25,572 nt of DNA from Candidatus Aerophobota bacterium. Its GTDB lineage: Bacteria > Aerophobota > Aerophobia > Aerophobales > Aerophobaceae. Made by a program: the position numbers and the translations under genes. The DNA lies in NCBI GenBank assembly GCA_030672545.1, contig DAOVGF010000026.1, forward strand, positions 1-25,572, read 5' to 3'. Positions 13,983 to 22,303 of this stretch are shown in pieces; positions within the stretch are counted from its first letter, which is position 1; the number at the start of each line of letters is the position of its first letter. A model generated the notes under the pieces. The model was not told the origin of the DNA, ran no database searches, and saw only the letters and a program-made list of their open reading frames with translations.

Positions 13983-14024
13983 CCTGGTAATACAAAGGCG
14001 TAGAATCAGGCCGACAAAGGTGTC
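13983..14024 (+). promoter_or_regulatory. ANTAR target site D in the gdhA leader
   Basis: P1 (13983-14010) is the best formed of the four sites. The outer stem CCTGGT/ATCAGG (one G-U pair) is followed by a 2x2 internal loop, the inner stem TAC/GTA and the loop AAAGGC. After a 2-nt linker, P2 (14013-14024) is GAC-AAAGGT-GTC. Both loops show A1 and G4. The P2 loop and 3' arm are the start of terminator D, so protein-stabilised P2 would prevent termination. Confidence 0.85.
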
Positions 14025-14050
14025 TTGTTAGTTACAAGGCGCCTTTTTTT
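14016..14050 (+). terminator. Intrinsic terminator D (attenuator before gdhA)
   Basis: The 13-bp stem (14016-14028 with 14034-14046, two G-U pairs) has a TAGTT loop and a run of seven T residues, followed by G and another seven T. It lies about 40-70 nt after a near-consensus promoter and 90 nt before the gdhA start, with no gene in between. Without antitermination only a ~70-nt RNA would be made. Confidence 0.88.
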
Positions 14051-14140
14051 GTTTTTTTAGGGAGTCTGGTTATTTGGGGAGTAGAGTAAAAAGAACAATA
14101 TTGGTGATATTAGGCAAATACAATAAGGGGAGTTATTGAT

Positions 14141-15412
14141 ATGACGCAGACTGAGGTAGTTTTAGAGGAGAAGGTAAATCTTTTCCAACAGGTTCAGAGG
14201 CAGATTGACCAGGCTGCTTCGATCATGCAATTGGAACCAGGAATTCATAGTATTCTCAGGGAGCCCATGCGGGAAATCCGGGTTTCTCTTCCTCTGAAAA
14301 CGGATGATGGAAGGTTAAGGTTATTTGAAGGTTTTAGGGTGCAATATAATGACGCCCGCGGGCCTACCAAGGGAGGAATTAGATTTCATCCGGACGAGAC
14401 AATAGATACGGTAAGAGCTCTGGCTGCCTGGATGACCTGGAAATGCGCCATAATGGATTTGCCGTATGGAGGAGCTAAGGGAGGAATTATTTGTAATCCT
14501 AAAGAGATGTCCAGCAGGGAACTGGAGGCGCTAAGCCGGACTTACATTGATAAAATTTACGATTTCCTTGGCCCGGAGAAAGATATCCCCGCTCCCGATG
14601 TTTATACTACTCCCCAAATAATGGCCTGGATGATGGATGAATATAGCAAATTAAGGGGATGTTATTGCCCTGGAGTAATCACCGGGAAGCCTATTTCTCT
14701 GGGTGGTTCATTAGGCCGAGATGATGCTACTGCCCGAGGAGGGGTTTATGTTGTGCGAGAAGCAGCCCGTTGGCTTAAGATGGAATTATCCGGAGCCAGA
14801 GTAGCGGTACAGGGATACGGTAACGCTGGCTCTTTTGCCGCTGTTTTGTTGGGAAAAGAATTGGGGGCGAAAATTGTAGCTGTTAGTGATTCCCGGGGTG
14901 GTATTTACAATCCACAGGGTCTTGATCCGACCGCGGTGCTTCAATATAAGAAAAAAACTGGTTCGGTGGTTGACTTTGGAGGAGCGGAGTTTGTCTCCAA
15001 TAAAGAAATCTTGGAGTTAGACGTAGATATTCTTATCCCGGCCGCCCTGGAAGATCAGATTACCGGAGAAAATGCCGATCGCATTAAAGCCCGGGTAGTA
15101 GCTGAGTTAGCTAATGGCCCAACGACTCCAGAAGCAGATAAATTACTGCATGAGAAAGGGGTATTTGTCATACCGGATTTTTTGTGTAATGCTGGAGGAG
15201 TTACCGTCTCTTATTTTGAATGGGTACAAAACATATCTGGTTACTCCTGGCCAGGGGAGACGGTGAAACAGAGACTGGATGCCCGAATGACTACTGCCTT
15301 TGAGCAAGTCCTTTCTCTCTTCAAAGAATATGAAGTTGATCTCAGAATGGCTGCCTATATCCTGGCTATAAAAAGAGTTTCTGAGGTAATGCAGTTGAGG
15401 GGATGGATTTAG
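14141..15412 (+). CDS. gdhA: Glutamate dehydrogenase, hexameric type
   Basis: The enzyme interconverts 2-oxoglutarate plus ammonia and glutamate. The 423-residue length matches the Thermotoga/Pyrococcus/Bacillus RocG-type small hexameric GDH. Motifs visible are RVQYNDARGPTKGGIRFHP, the catalytic-lysine block LPYGGAKGG, the catalytic aspartate in PAPDVYT, and a nucleotide-binding loop GYGNAGS followed by D in VSDSRGG. AAGGGGAG (14125-14132) lies 8 nt before the ATG. Coenzyme choice cannot be settled by eye. Its leader carries a promoter, an ANTAR site and an attenuator. carA follows after 112 nt with no terminator visible. Confidence 0.96.
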   Translation: MTQTEVVLEEKVNLFQQVQRQIDQAASIMQLEPGIHSILREPMREIRVSLPLKTDDGRLRLFEGFRVQYNDARGPTKGGIRFHPDETIDTVRALAAWMTWKCAIMDLPYGGAKGGIICNPKEMSSRELEALSRTYIDKIYDFLGPEKDIPAPDVYTTPQIMAWMMDEYSKLRGCYCPGVITGKPISLGGSLGRDDATARGGVYVVREAARWLKMELSGARVAVQGYGNAGSFAAVLLGKELGAKIVAVSDSRGGIYNPQGLDPTAVLQYKKKTGSVVDFGGAEFVSNKEILELDVDILIPAALEDQITGENADRIKARVVAELANGPTTPEADKLLHEKGVFVIPDFLCNAGGVTVSYFEWVQNISGYSWPGETVKQRLDARMTTAFEQVLSLFKEYEVDLRMAAYILAIKRVSEVMQLRGWI

Positions 15413-15462
15413 TCGGCTAATTATTAGACCAACTGCATCAAGAACATTTTGTAGCCTCGCCT

Positions 15463-15491
15463 TGATTTCTCCCTTGTTTCCAGTATATTAA
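15463..15491 (+). promoter_or_regulatory. Tentative promoter before carA
   Basis: TTGATT (15463-15468) and TATTAA (15486-15491) are 17 nt apart in the gdhA-carA gap. Both hexamers are four of six matches, so internal initiation is possible but not secure. No PyrR-type attenuator or terminator hairpin is visible in the gap. Confidence 0.3.
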
Positions 15492-15524
15492 TATGAATTA
15501 ACTATCAAAGGGAAAATGACTAAG

Positions 15525-16628
15525 ATGCGGGCAATCCTGGCTCTGGAAGATGGTACGGTTTTTGAGGGAGTATCTTTTGGTGCTACCGGGGAGGCAGCCG
15601 GCGAAGTAGTTTTTAATACCAGTATGATAGGCTACCAGGAGATTCTAACCGATCCTTCTTATAAAGGCCAAATTGTTACTATGACCTATCCCCTGATCGG
15701 AAATTACGGAATTTCCCGGGAAGACTGTGAATCTCATCGACCCTGGGTGGAGGGATTTGTTGTCCGGGAGCTAAGCCGGGTTTTCAGTAACTGGAGGTCT
15801 CATCAAAGCCTGGGGGAGTTTATGTTGGAGAACAATCTCCTGGGTATACAGGGAATAGATACTCGGGCGCTAACCAGACGGATTCGTATGTTGGGAGCTA
15901 TGAAGGGAGTAATTTCCACGGTAGACCTGAAGCCTGAGTCCCTGGTAGAAAGAGCTAAGTCTTCCCCTGGTTTAATAGGCCGCGATTTGGTTAAAGAGGT
16001 AACTGCCGGGCAAGGTTTCTGGTGGCAAAAAGATGGTCAGTACCGGGTAGTAGTGATTGATTGCGGAGTCAAGTACAACATTTTAAGGCAGTTGAGTGCT
16101 TCGGGCTGCCAGGTGAGAGTAGTTCCGGCGGGAACTTCCGCTCAGAGAATACTGGACTTGCATCCGAAGGGAGTTCTTATTTCCAATGGGCCGGGTGATC
16201 CGGAAGGTGTTCCTTATGTGGTGGAAACAGTCAGACAACTCATAGGAAAGATTCCTATTTTTGGAATCTGCCTGGGACATCAAATTCTGGGACTGGCTTT
16301 TGGTGGCCGGACTTATAAGTTAAAGTTTGGGCACCATGGGGCCAATCATCCCGTCAAGGATTTGGCCACCGGGAAAATAGCTATTACCGTGCAAAATCAT
16401 GGATTTTGTGTGGATATGGATTCTCTAAATAAAGAGAAAATTGAGATTAGTTACCTCAACCTTTATGATGGAACTCTGGAGGGAATGAGACATCGAGAAC
16501 TACCTGTTTTCTCGGTACAGTTCCATCCAGAAGCTTCTCCTGGACCTCATGATACCTCTTATTTATTTCATCAATTTGTCCATTTGATGAAGGAAAATCA
16601 ATTGTCTTTGAGAGTAAACCATGCCTAA
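15525..16628 (+). CDS. carA: Carbamoyl phosphate synthetase small (glutaminase) subunit
   Basis: CarA hydrolyses glutamine and channels ammonia to CarB for carbamoyl phosphate, the precursor of pyrimidines and arginine. The N-terminal CarA domain (MRAILALEDGTVFEG, FNTSMIGYQEILTDPSY, GIDTRALTRRIR) is followed by a class I amidotransferase domain with nucleophile Cys in GICLGHQ and His/Glu in QFHPEASPGP. I start at the ATG at 15525, since it gives the usual family N-terminus and an 11-nt spacing from AGGGA. An ATG at 15516 lies only 2-3 nt after that site. The product is 367 residues. The last 8 bases overlap the carB start. Confidence 0.96.
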   Translation: MRAILALEDGTVFEGVSFGATGEAAGEVVFNTSMIGYQEILTDPSYKGQIVTMTYPLIGNYGISREDCESHRPWVEGFVVRELSRVFSNWRSHQSLGEFMLENNLLGIQGIDTRALTRRIRMLGAMKGVISTVDLKPESLVERAKSSPGLIGRDLVKEVTAGQGFWWQKDGQYRVVVIDCGVKYNILRQLSASGCQVRVVPAGTSAQRILDLHPKGVLISNGPGDPEGVPYVVETVRQLIGKIPIFGICLGHQILGLAFGGRTYKLKFGHHGANHPVKDLATGKIAITVQNHGFCVDMDSLNKEKIEISYLNLYDGTLEGMRHRELPVFSVQFHPEASPGPHDTSYLFHQFVHLMKENQLSLRVNHA

Positions 16629-18276
16629 AAGAAAGGATCTCCAGAAAATCCTAATTATTGGCTCCGGACCCATTGTTATTTCTCAGGCTTGTGAGTTTGA
16701 TTATTCGGGAACTCAGGCCTGCAAGGCTCTGAGAGAGGAGGGATACCAGGTTGTCCTGGTTAATTCTAATCCAGCTACCATCATGACTGACCCGGAGATA
16801 TCCGATAGAACCTATATAGAACCTATCGTGCCGGAAGTGATTGAGAAAATTATTGCTTTGGAGAGACCCCAGGCTATTCTTCCTACTCTGGGAGGACAAA
16901 CAGCTCTCAACGTTTCCATAACCCTGGCTAAAAGTGGTATCTTGGAGAAGTACGGGGTGGAGATGATCGGGGCCGACCACAAGGTAATCAGAAAGGCGGA
17001 AGATCGTTCGCTTTTTAAGAAATCGATGGAGAAAATTGGTCTTCAGGTTCCCGGCAGTTCTTTAGCTTATAATCTAAAAGAAGCTGTTTTGGTGAGCAAA
17101 AAGTTGGGATTTCCTCTGATAATCCGTCCCGCCTTTACTCTGGGGGGAACAGGTGGAGGAGTGATCTACAATATCGATGAGCTCAAAGAGATTGCTTCCC
17201 GGGGACTGGAAAACAGTCTCATAAGTCAAATATTAATTGAGGAATCGGTTATCGGCTGGAAGGAATATGAATTGGAGGTAATGAGAGACAAAGCTGATAA
17301 TGTTATTATTGTCTGTTCCATCGAGAACTTTGATCCCATGGGGATTCACACTGGAGACAGTATTACGGTGGCGCCAGTCCAGACACTTACTGACCAAGAA
17401 TATCAGCAGATGAGAGATGCGGCTATCCGTATTATCAGAGAAGTGGGAGTGGAAACAGGTGGTTCTAACATTCAATTTGCTCTTAATCCGGAAAACGGTC
17501 AGATGTTCGTTATTGAGATGAATCCACGAGTTTCCCGCAGCTCGGCCCTGGCTTCCAAGGCTACCGGTTTTCCCATAGCTAAAATAGCGGCTAAATTAGC
17601 GGTAGGATATACTCTGGAGGAAATTCCCAATGATATTACCCGGGAGACTCCCGCTTGTTTTGAGCCAACTATGGACTACTGTGTGGTTAAGATTCCTCGT
17701 TTTGCTTTTGAGAAATTTCCCGGGGCGGATCCAACCTTAACTACTTCTATGAAATCAGTAGGGGAGGTTATGGCCATTGGTCGAACTTTCAAGGAAGCTC
17801 TCCAGAAAGGACTACGCTCTCTGGAAATTGGAGTAAGCGGTCTTGATGATTTACCTCATCCCGTTTCTCGGGAGAGCTGCCGGGAGCATCTACTTGTCCC
17901 GGGAGCCGAGAGAATTTTTTATATCAAGCAGGCTTTCAAAAAGGGTATCTCTCTGAAAGAAATTCATGAACTTACCAATATTGATAGGTGGTTCTTAGAC
18001 AATATTTACCAGATTGTAGAACTGGAAAAGAAAATCTTGAGATGGAAGAAGAGAAGGAAGGTAATTTCTCCCGGGCTGCTTCGCTTGGCTAAGGAATACG
18101 GATTTTCTGATAGGCAACTGGCTCGTCTATTGGGAGAAGATGAGTCTTTTGTGCGTCGCTGGAGAATAAAAAATGGCATCAAACCCGTTTACAAATTAGT
18201 AGATACCTGTGCGGCTGAATTTGAGGCCTACACTCCTTATTTTTATTCTTGCTACGAGAAAGAAGATGAGGGATAA
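16621..18276 (+). CDS. carB: Carbamoyl phosphate synthetase large subunit, N-terminal half only (CarB1 type)
   Basis: Full CarB is about 1070 residues. This protein has 551 and stops right after AYTPYFYSCYEKEDEG, the point where the first half of CarB normally passes into the second. It contains the carboxyphosphate-forming ATP-grasp domain (IIGSGPIVISQACEFDYSGTQACKALREEG, then RPAFTLGGTGGG, VIEMNPRVSRSSALASKATG) and the oligomerisation domain (about 400-540). The carbamate-phosphorylating and allosteric half is not in the following 7 kb, where mnmG starts 24 nt on. The clean end at the domain border, without a frameshift remnant, argues for a natural split as in Aquifex or Methanocaldococcus rather than decay. 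A CarB2 gene is expected elsewhere. Confidence 0.95.
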   Translation: MPKRKDLQKILIIGSGPIVISQACEFDYSGTQACKALREEGYQVVLVNSNPATIMTDPEISDRTYIEPIVPEVIEKIIALERPQAILPTLGGQTALNVSITLAKSGILEKYGVEMIGADHKVIRKAEDRSLFKKSMEKIGLQVPGSSLAYNLKEAVLVSKKLGFPLIIRPAFTLGGTGGGVIYNIDELKEIASRGLENSLISQILIEESVIGWKEYELEVMRDKADNVIIVCSIENFDPMGIHTGDSITVAPVQTLTDQEYQQMRDAAIRIIREVGVETGGSNIQFALNPENGQMFVIEMNPRVSRSSALASKATGFPIAKIAAKLAVGYTLEEIPNDITRETPACFEPTMDYCVVKIPRFAFEKFPGADPTLTTSMKSVGEVMAIGRTFKEALQKGLRSLEIGVSGLDDLPHPVSRESCREHLLVPGAERIFYIKQAFKKGISLKEIHELTNIDRWFLDNIYQIVELEKKILRWKKRRKVISPGLLRLAKEYGFSDRQLARLLGEDESFVRRWRIKNGIKPVYKLVDTCAAEFEAYTPYFYSCYEKEDEG

Positions 18277-18299
18277 TTACCTTTAATAAAAATTCTATT

Positions 18300-20183
18300 A
18301 TGATTTATCCTCACTCTTATCAAGTAATTGTGGTCGGTGGAGGTCACGCTGGAATTGAGGCTTCTCTGGCGGCCGCCAGAATGGGTTGTCGAACCCTTCT
18401 CTTAACTATGAACCTGGATACTATTGGATTGATGTCCTGCAATCCGGCGGTAGGAGGTCTGGGCAAAGGTCAACTGGTTAAAGAAATTGATGCTCTGGGC
18501 GGAGAGATAGCCAAAGCCATAGATTCCGCAGCTATTCAGTTTCGTCGCTTGAATACAAAAAAGGGTCCGGCCGTTCGGTCATCCCGGGCTCAGGCTGATC
18601 GCCAAGCCTATCGCCTGTATATGAAAAGAATTTTGGAGGAGCAAGCGGGGCTGGATATCAAGCAGGAATTGGTAGAGGAGGTATTGGTAAAAAAAGGAAA
18701 GACCAAAGGAGTGAAAACGAGATTGGGGGTCGAATATCAGGGAGAATGTGTGGTTATCGCGCCGGGTACCTTCCTTAATGGCCTCATTCATATAGGTTGG
18801 GTTAGTTTTGGGGCGGGGAGGATGGGAGAGCTCCCTTCGATCTCTCTATCCCGAAATTTAAAAAAGCTGGGGTTTCGCCTGGGAAGATTCAAAACCGGTA
18901 CCTGTCCCCGTCTGGACGGTAAAACTATCGATTTCTCGTCTCTAATAAGGCAAAATGGCGATGAAGAGCCGCTGCCCTTTTCTTTTTCCAGCGAAAAGCC
19001 GACTGTTAGCCAGCTCCCTTGCTATATTACCTATACCAACCGGCGGACTCATCGAGTTATTCAGGATAACCTTGATAGGTCACCGCTCTACAGCGGGGTG
19101 ATAAAGGGAACCGGGGTAAGATACTGTCCTTCTATAGAAGACAAAATCATGAAGTTCCCTGACAAAGGGAGACATCAGATATTTCTTGAGCCGGAGGGTC
19201 GGGCTACTCAGGAGTACTATCCTAATGGTCTGGCCACCAGTCTTCCTCTGGATGTGCAGCTCGAGATGCTTCATAGCATTGAGGGACTAAAAGAAGTGGA
19301 AATAATAAGGCCCGGTTATGCTATTGAGCACGATTATGTAGACCCGGTTCAGCTTAAGCCCACCCTGGAAACTAAGCTGATGGAGAATCTTTATTTAGCC
19401 GGCCAGATAAATGGAACCACCGGATATGAGGAAGCGGCCGCTCAGGGACTGGTGGCCGGCATAAATGCTGCCCTGAAGACAAAAAGAGATAATCCTTTTC
19501 TTTTGGGTCGATCCGAGGCTTATATTGGTGTTCTCATTGATGATCTGGTTACCAAAGGGACTGATGAGCCCTATCGGATGTTTACCTCCCGGGTGGAATA
19601 TCGTCTGATCTTAAGAGAAGACAATGCTGACCTGCGTCTGACCACTAAGGGGTATCAGATAGGACTGGTGGCCGAGGAAAAATTCAAAATGATGGAGAGA
19701 AAAAGGCGGCTGCTTCAGAAGGAAATAGACAGGTTGGGTTCAGTTAAAATTGTCCCGGGAGAGAGAATTAACCGGAAGATAAAAGAGTTGGGCTCTTCTC
19801 CTTTGAGAAGGCCAATTACTGGGAAAGATTTCCTTCGCCGTCCGGAGATCTCTTACGGTACTTTGTGTACCCTTGACGCAAAAACTCCTCTACTGGAAGA
19901 CTCTTTGGCCGAACAAGTAGAGATTGAAGTTAAGTATCAGGGTTATATCAGACGCCAGGAAAGTGAAGTACAGAAATTTAAAAGGATGGAGGAAATGAGG
20001 ATTCCCGAGCGGATTAACTTCAGTAAAATACCCGGTTTGTCCAGGGAAATTAGGGAGAAACTGGGGAAAATCAGACCAATTTCTCTGGGACAGGCTTTAC
20101 GAATTTCCGGGGTTACTCCGGCGGCCATCTCAGTTTTAATAGCTTATCTAAATAATCCGAAAAGATTCAAAGATGCAGAGTGA
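18300..20183 (+). CDS. mnmG: tRNA uridine-34 carboxymethylaminomethyl modification enzyme MnmG
   Basis: MnmG (GidA) works with MnmE to install cmnm5U at the wobble position of certain tRNAs, using FAD and methylene-THF. The 627-residue protein has the family length and motifs: FAD loop GGGHAGIEA (13-21), SCNPAVGGLGKG, GTFLNGLIHIG, RFKTGTCPRL, the tRNA-binding EPYRMFTSRVEYRL block and a C-terminal helical domain with PGLSREIREKL. No Shine-Dalgarno sequence is seen in the 23 nt between carB and the ATG, which suggests weak or reinitiated translation. The gene end overlaps the QueG-like gene by 11 nt. mnmE is not in the window. Confidence 0.97.
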   Translation: MIYPHSYQVIVVGGGHAGIEASLAAARMGCRTLLLTMNLDTIGLMSCNPAVGGLGKGQLVKEIDALGGEIAKAIDSAAIQFRRLNTKKGPAVRSSRAQADRQAYRLYMKRILEEQAGLDIKQELVEEVLVKKGKTKGVKTRLGVEYQGECVVIAPGTFLNGLIHIGWVSFGAGRMGELPSISLSRNLKKLGFRLGRFKTGTCPRLDGKTIDFSSLIRQNGDEEPLPFSFSSEKPTVSQLPCYITYTNRRTHRVIQDNLDRSPLYSGVIKGTGVRYCPSIEDKIMKFPDKGRHQIFLEPEGRATQEYYPNGLATSLPLDVQLEMLHSIEGLKEVEIIRPGYAIEHDYVDPVQLKPTLETKLMENLYLAGQINGTTGYEEAAAQGLVAGINAALKTKRDNPFLLGRSEAYIGVLIDDLVTKGTDEPYRMFTSRVEYRLILREDNADLRLTTKGYQIGLVAEEKFKMMERKRRLLQKEIDRLGSVKIVPGERINRKIKELGSSPLRRPITGKDFLRRPEISYGTLCTLDAKTPLLEDSLAEQVEIEVKYQGYIRRQESEVQKFKRMEEMRIPERINFSKIPGLSREIREKLGKIRPISLGQALRISGVTPAAISVLIAYLNNPKRFKDAE

Positions 20184-20877
20184 AAAGAAGAACTATCAGC
20201 TTCTCAAGAAGTTTGCTCTGGAGAAAACAGGGATTTCTCTCTTTGGAGTAGCCGAGGTTGGCTCTCTGAAAGATAGTTTTAGGGATATTTCTTTAAGTGT
20301 TCGAGAAAAGCTCTCTTTAGCTATTTCCATAGCGGTTCGCCTGTTGGATCCGATAATTGAGGATATTGAAGATCATCCCACGGCTCTATACATTCATCAT
20401 TATCGTCAGGTAAATTACTGGTTGGATCGGGCTTCCCTGGCCATTAGTAGATTTATTCAGTCAAGAGAATGGCGAGCGCTACCCATTCCGGCTTCGCAGA
20501 TTATTGACTGGAATAATTTTACCGGACACCTCTCCCACCGGGAGATAGCCTGGAGGGCTGGTCTTGGTTGGAGAGGAAGAAATGATTTACTGGTTCACCC
20601 TCGACTGGGCAGCCGGATTAGACTGGCCAGTATCTTGACAGATTTTCCTCTCCAGGTAGACTCGCCTCTTAAAAGAGACTGCGGTGATTGTCGGCGCTGT
20701 ATCCCTGTTTGTCCGGTCGGGGCTATCAAAGAAGATCCTGAAGAGTTCGATCGGGAGGCCTGCCAGGCTCAAATTCGTCTTTTTAAGAAAAAGTATAATC
20801 TACCTCATTATGTTTGTGGAATATGCGTCAAGGCTTGCGGAGGCACCCACAGTGATGGAAAAAAGAGAACAGACTAA
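20173..20877 (+). CDS. Short QueG-like (COG1600-type) 4Fe-4S protein
   Basis: The sequence resembles epoxyqueuosine reductase QueG, which completes queuosine in tRNA with cobalamin and two [4Fe-4S] clusters. The core block HREIAWRAGLGWRGRNDLLVH, ILTDFPL, and the cysteine groups CGDCRRCIPVCPVGAI and CGICVKACG all correspond. An aspartate (IIDWNNFTGH) lies where QueG has its catalytic Asp. At 234 residues it is far shorter than the usual 310-380. It lacks the C-terminal HEAT-like tRNA-binding part and is closer to a short paralogous group. Queuosine activity is therefore uncertain. It overlaps mnmG at its start and hisH at its end. Confidence 0.8.
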   Translation: MQSEKKNYQLLKKFALEKTGISLFGVAEVGSLKDSFRDISLSVREKLSLAISIAVRLLDPIIEDIEDHPTALYIHHYRQVNYWLDRASLAISRFIQSREWRALPIPASQIIDWNNFTGHLSHREIAWRAGLGWRGRNDLLVHPRLGSRIRLASILTDFPLQVDSPLKRDCGDCRRCIPVCPVGAIKEDPEEFDREACQAQIRLFKKKYNLPHYVCGICVKACGGTHSDGKKRTD

Positions 20878-21520
20878 AATGGAAGTTACTCCCCGGGGGG
20901 GTTTTATTGTAGTGGTTGATTATGGAATGGGTAATCTAAGAAGTGTGGAGAACGCTCTGAGTAAGCTGGGTTATTTAGTAGTGGTGAGCAGAAGTCCTCA
21001 GTTGATTAAGAAAGCTCACGGAGTGATTCTTCCTGGAGTAGGCTCCTTCCGGGATTGTATGGAAAATCTCAAAAAACATCATCTTCTTTTTCCCTTAAGA
21101 GAATTTATTCGGACTGGCCGACCCTTTCTGGGTATCTGCCTGGGAATGCAGGTTTTATTTACCGAAAGTGAAGAATTTGGGAAATCGGGCGGAATGAACC
21201 TTATTAAAGGGAAGGTGAGGCAATTTTCCCAAAATGAGCAGATGAAGATACCTCATATGGGTTGGAATACTGTCCAGATAAAGAAGAAGTCTCCTATTCT
21301 AAGAGATCTCCAGGAAGGAACTTATTTTTACTTTGTTCATTCCTTTTATTGTATTCCAGATAACCAAGAAGTCATCACTACCACTACTGACTACGGAGTG
21401 GAATTTGCCTCCAGTATCTGGAAAGATAATATTCTGGCCTGTCAATTCCATCCGGAAAAGAGTCAGGAGGTAGGACTCAGGGTATTAAGACAATTTACTC
21501 AGCTTTGTGAAAAATGTTAG
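20855..21520 (+). CDS. hisH: Imidazole glycerol phosphate synthase, glutaminase subunit HisH
   Basis: HisH hydrolyses glutamine and passes ammonia to HisF in histidine synthesis. A class I amidotransferase is evident: VVDYGMGNLRSV, GVILPGVGSFRDCM, nucleophile C95 in GICLGMQ, and His/Glu in CQFHPEKSQE. I start at the ATG at 20855 because GGAGG (20839-20843) is 11 nt upstream. A GTG at 20852 and an ATG at 20879 are alternatives, and the latter lacks a good ribosome site. With 221 residues it is slightly long, the extra 15-20 residues being N-terminal. Seven bases overlap hisF. No other histidine genes are in the window. Confidence 0.95.
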   Translation: MEKREQTKMEVTPRGGFIVVVDYGMGNLRSVENALSKLGYLVVVSRSPQLIKKAHGVILPGVGSFRDCMENLKKHHLLFPLREFIRTGRPFLGICLGMQVLFTESEEFGKSGGMNLIKGKVRQFSQNEQMKIPHMGWNTVQIKKKSPILRDLQEGTYFYFVHSFYCIPDNQEVITTTTDYGVEFASSIWKDNILACQFHPEKSQEVGLRVLRQFTQLCEKC

Positions 21521-22281
21521 CTCGAAGAATTATTCCCTGTCTGGATGTGATGAATGGTAGAGTGGTCAAAGGTGTAAATTTCGTTAATTTACAAGATGCC
21601 GGTAATCCCGTGGAGAACGCTCGGGTTTATCAGGAAGAAGGAGCTGATGAGCTTGTCTTCCTTGATATTACCGCTTCTCCGGAAAAACGGGAAATTATGA
21701 TTGAGGTGGTGGAGAAAACTGCCCGGAAGGTTTTTATGCCCCTTACGGTGGGTGGGGGTGTCCGAAACCTGGGAGATATTCGAGGTCTTCTGAAAGCGGG
21801 GGCAGATAAGGTTTCCATTAATACAGCGGTAGTTAAGGATTCTTCTTTGATTCAGCGAGCATCCCGGAGATTTGGTAAACAATGTATCGTGGTAGCCATT
21901 GACGCTAAGAGGGTTGATGATCCACCTAACCTTTCCTGGGAAGTCTATATCTATGGGGGGAGAACTCCCACGGGGATTGATGCTTTGGTCTGGGCCGAGC
22001 GGGTAGAGGATCTCGGAGCAGGGGAGATTCTTCTCACCAGTATGGATAGAGATGGAACGGAAGCCGGTTACGATATTGAGTTGACCGAGGCTGTTTCACA
22101 TCTGACCGGGATTCCCTTAATCGCTTCTGGAGGAGCGGGTACTTTAAGACATCTGTACGATGTTTTTCAATATGGAAAGGCCGATGCAGCCCTGGCTGCT
22201 TCTATATTCCATTACCGTAAATACAGTATTATCCAGGCTAAGGAGTATCTGAGAAAAAAGGGGATAGTGGTTAGGTTATAA
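21514..22281 (+). CDS. hisF: Imidazole glycerol phosphate synthase, cyclase subunit HisF
   Basis: HisF is the (beta/alpha)8-barrel partner of HisH and makes imidazole glycerol phosphate and AICAR. The 255-residue protein has the expected LARRIIPCLDV start with catalytic D11, the second catalytic D130 in VVAIDAKR, the phosphate-binding GGGVRN loop and SGGAG. HisH and HisF are adjacent and overlapping, as needed for a 1:1 complex. The AICAR product feeds purine synthesis, and purine genes follow directly. Confidence 0.97.
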   Translation: MLARRIIPCLDVMNGRVVKGVNFVNLQDAGNPVENARVYQEEGADELVFLDITASPEKREIMIEVVEKTARKVFMPLTVGGGVRNLGDIRGLLKAGADKVSINTAVVKDSSLIQRASRRFGKQCIVVAIDAKRVDDPPNLSWEVYIYGGRTPTGIDALVWAERVEDLGAGEILLTSMDRDGTEAGYDIELTEAVSHLTGIPLIASGGAGTLRHLYDVFQYGKADAALAASIFHYRKYSIIQAKEYLRKKGIVVRL

Positions 22282-22303
22282 AGGGGAAAAGGAGAGTGTT
22301 ACG

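Noticed and set aside
13978..14050. Known metabolite riboswitch (for example a glutamine-binding glnA-type RNA) before gdhA
   Set aside because: No glutamine-riboswitch core sequence is visible, and the two A1/G4 hexaloop hairpins match the ANTAR target pattern instead.
16621..18276. carB as a frameshifted pseudogene
   Set aside because: The frame ends at the natural border between the two CarB halves and no remnant of the second half follows before mnmG.
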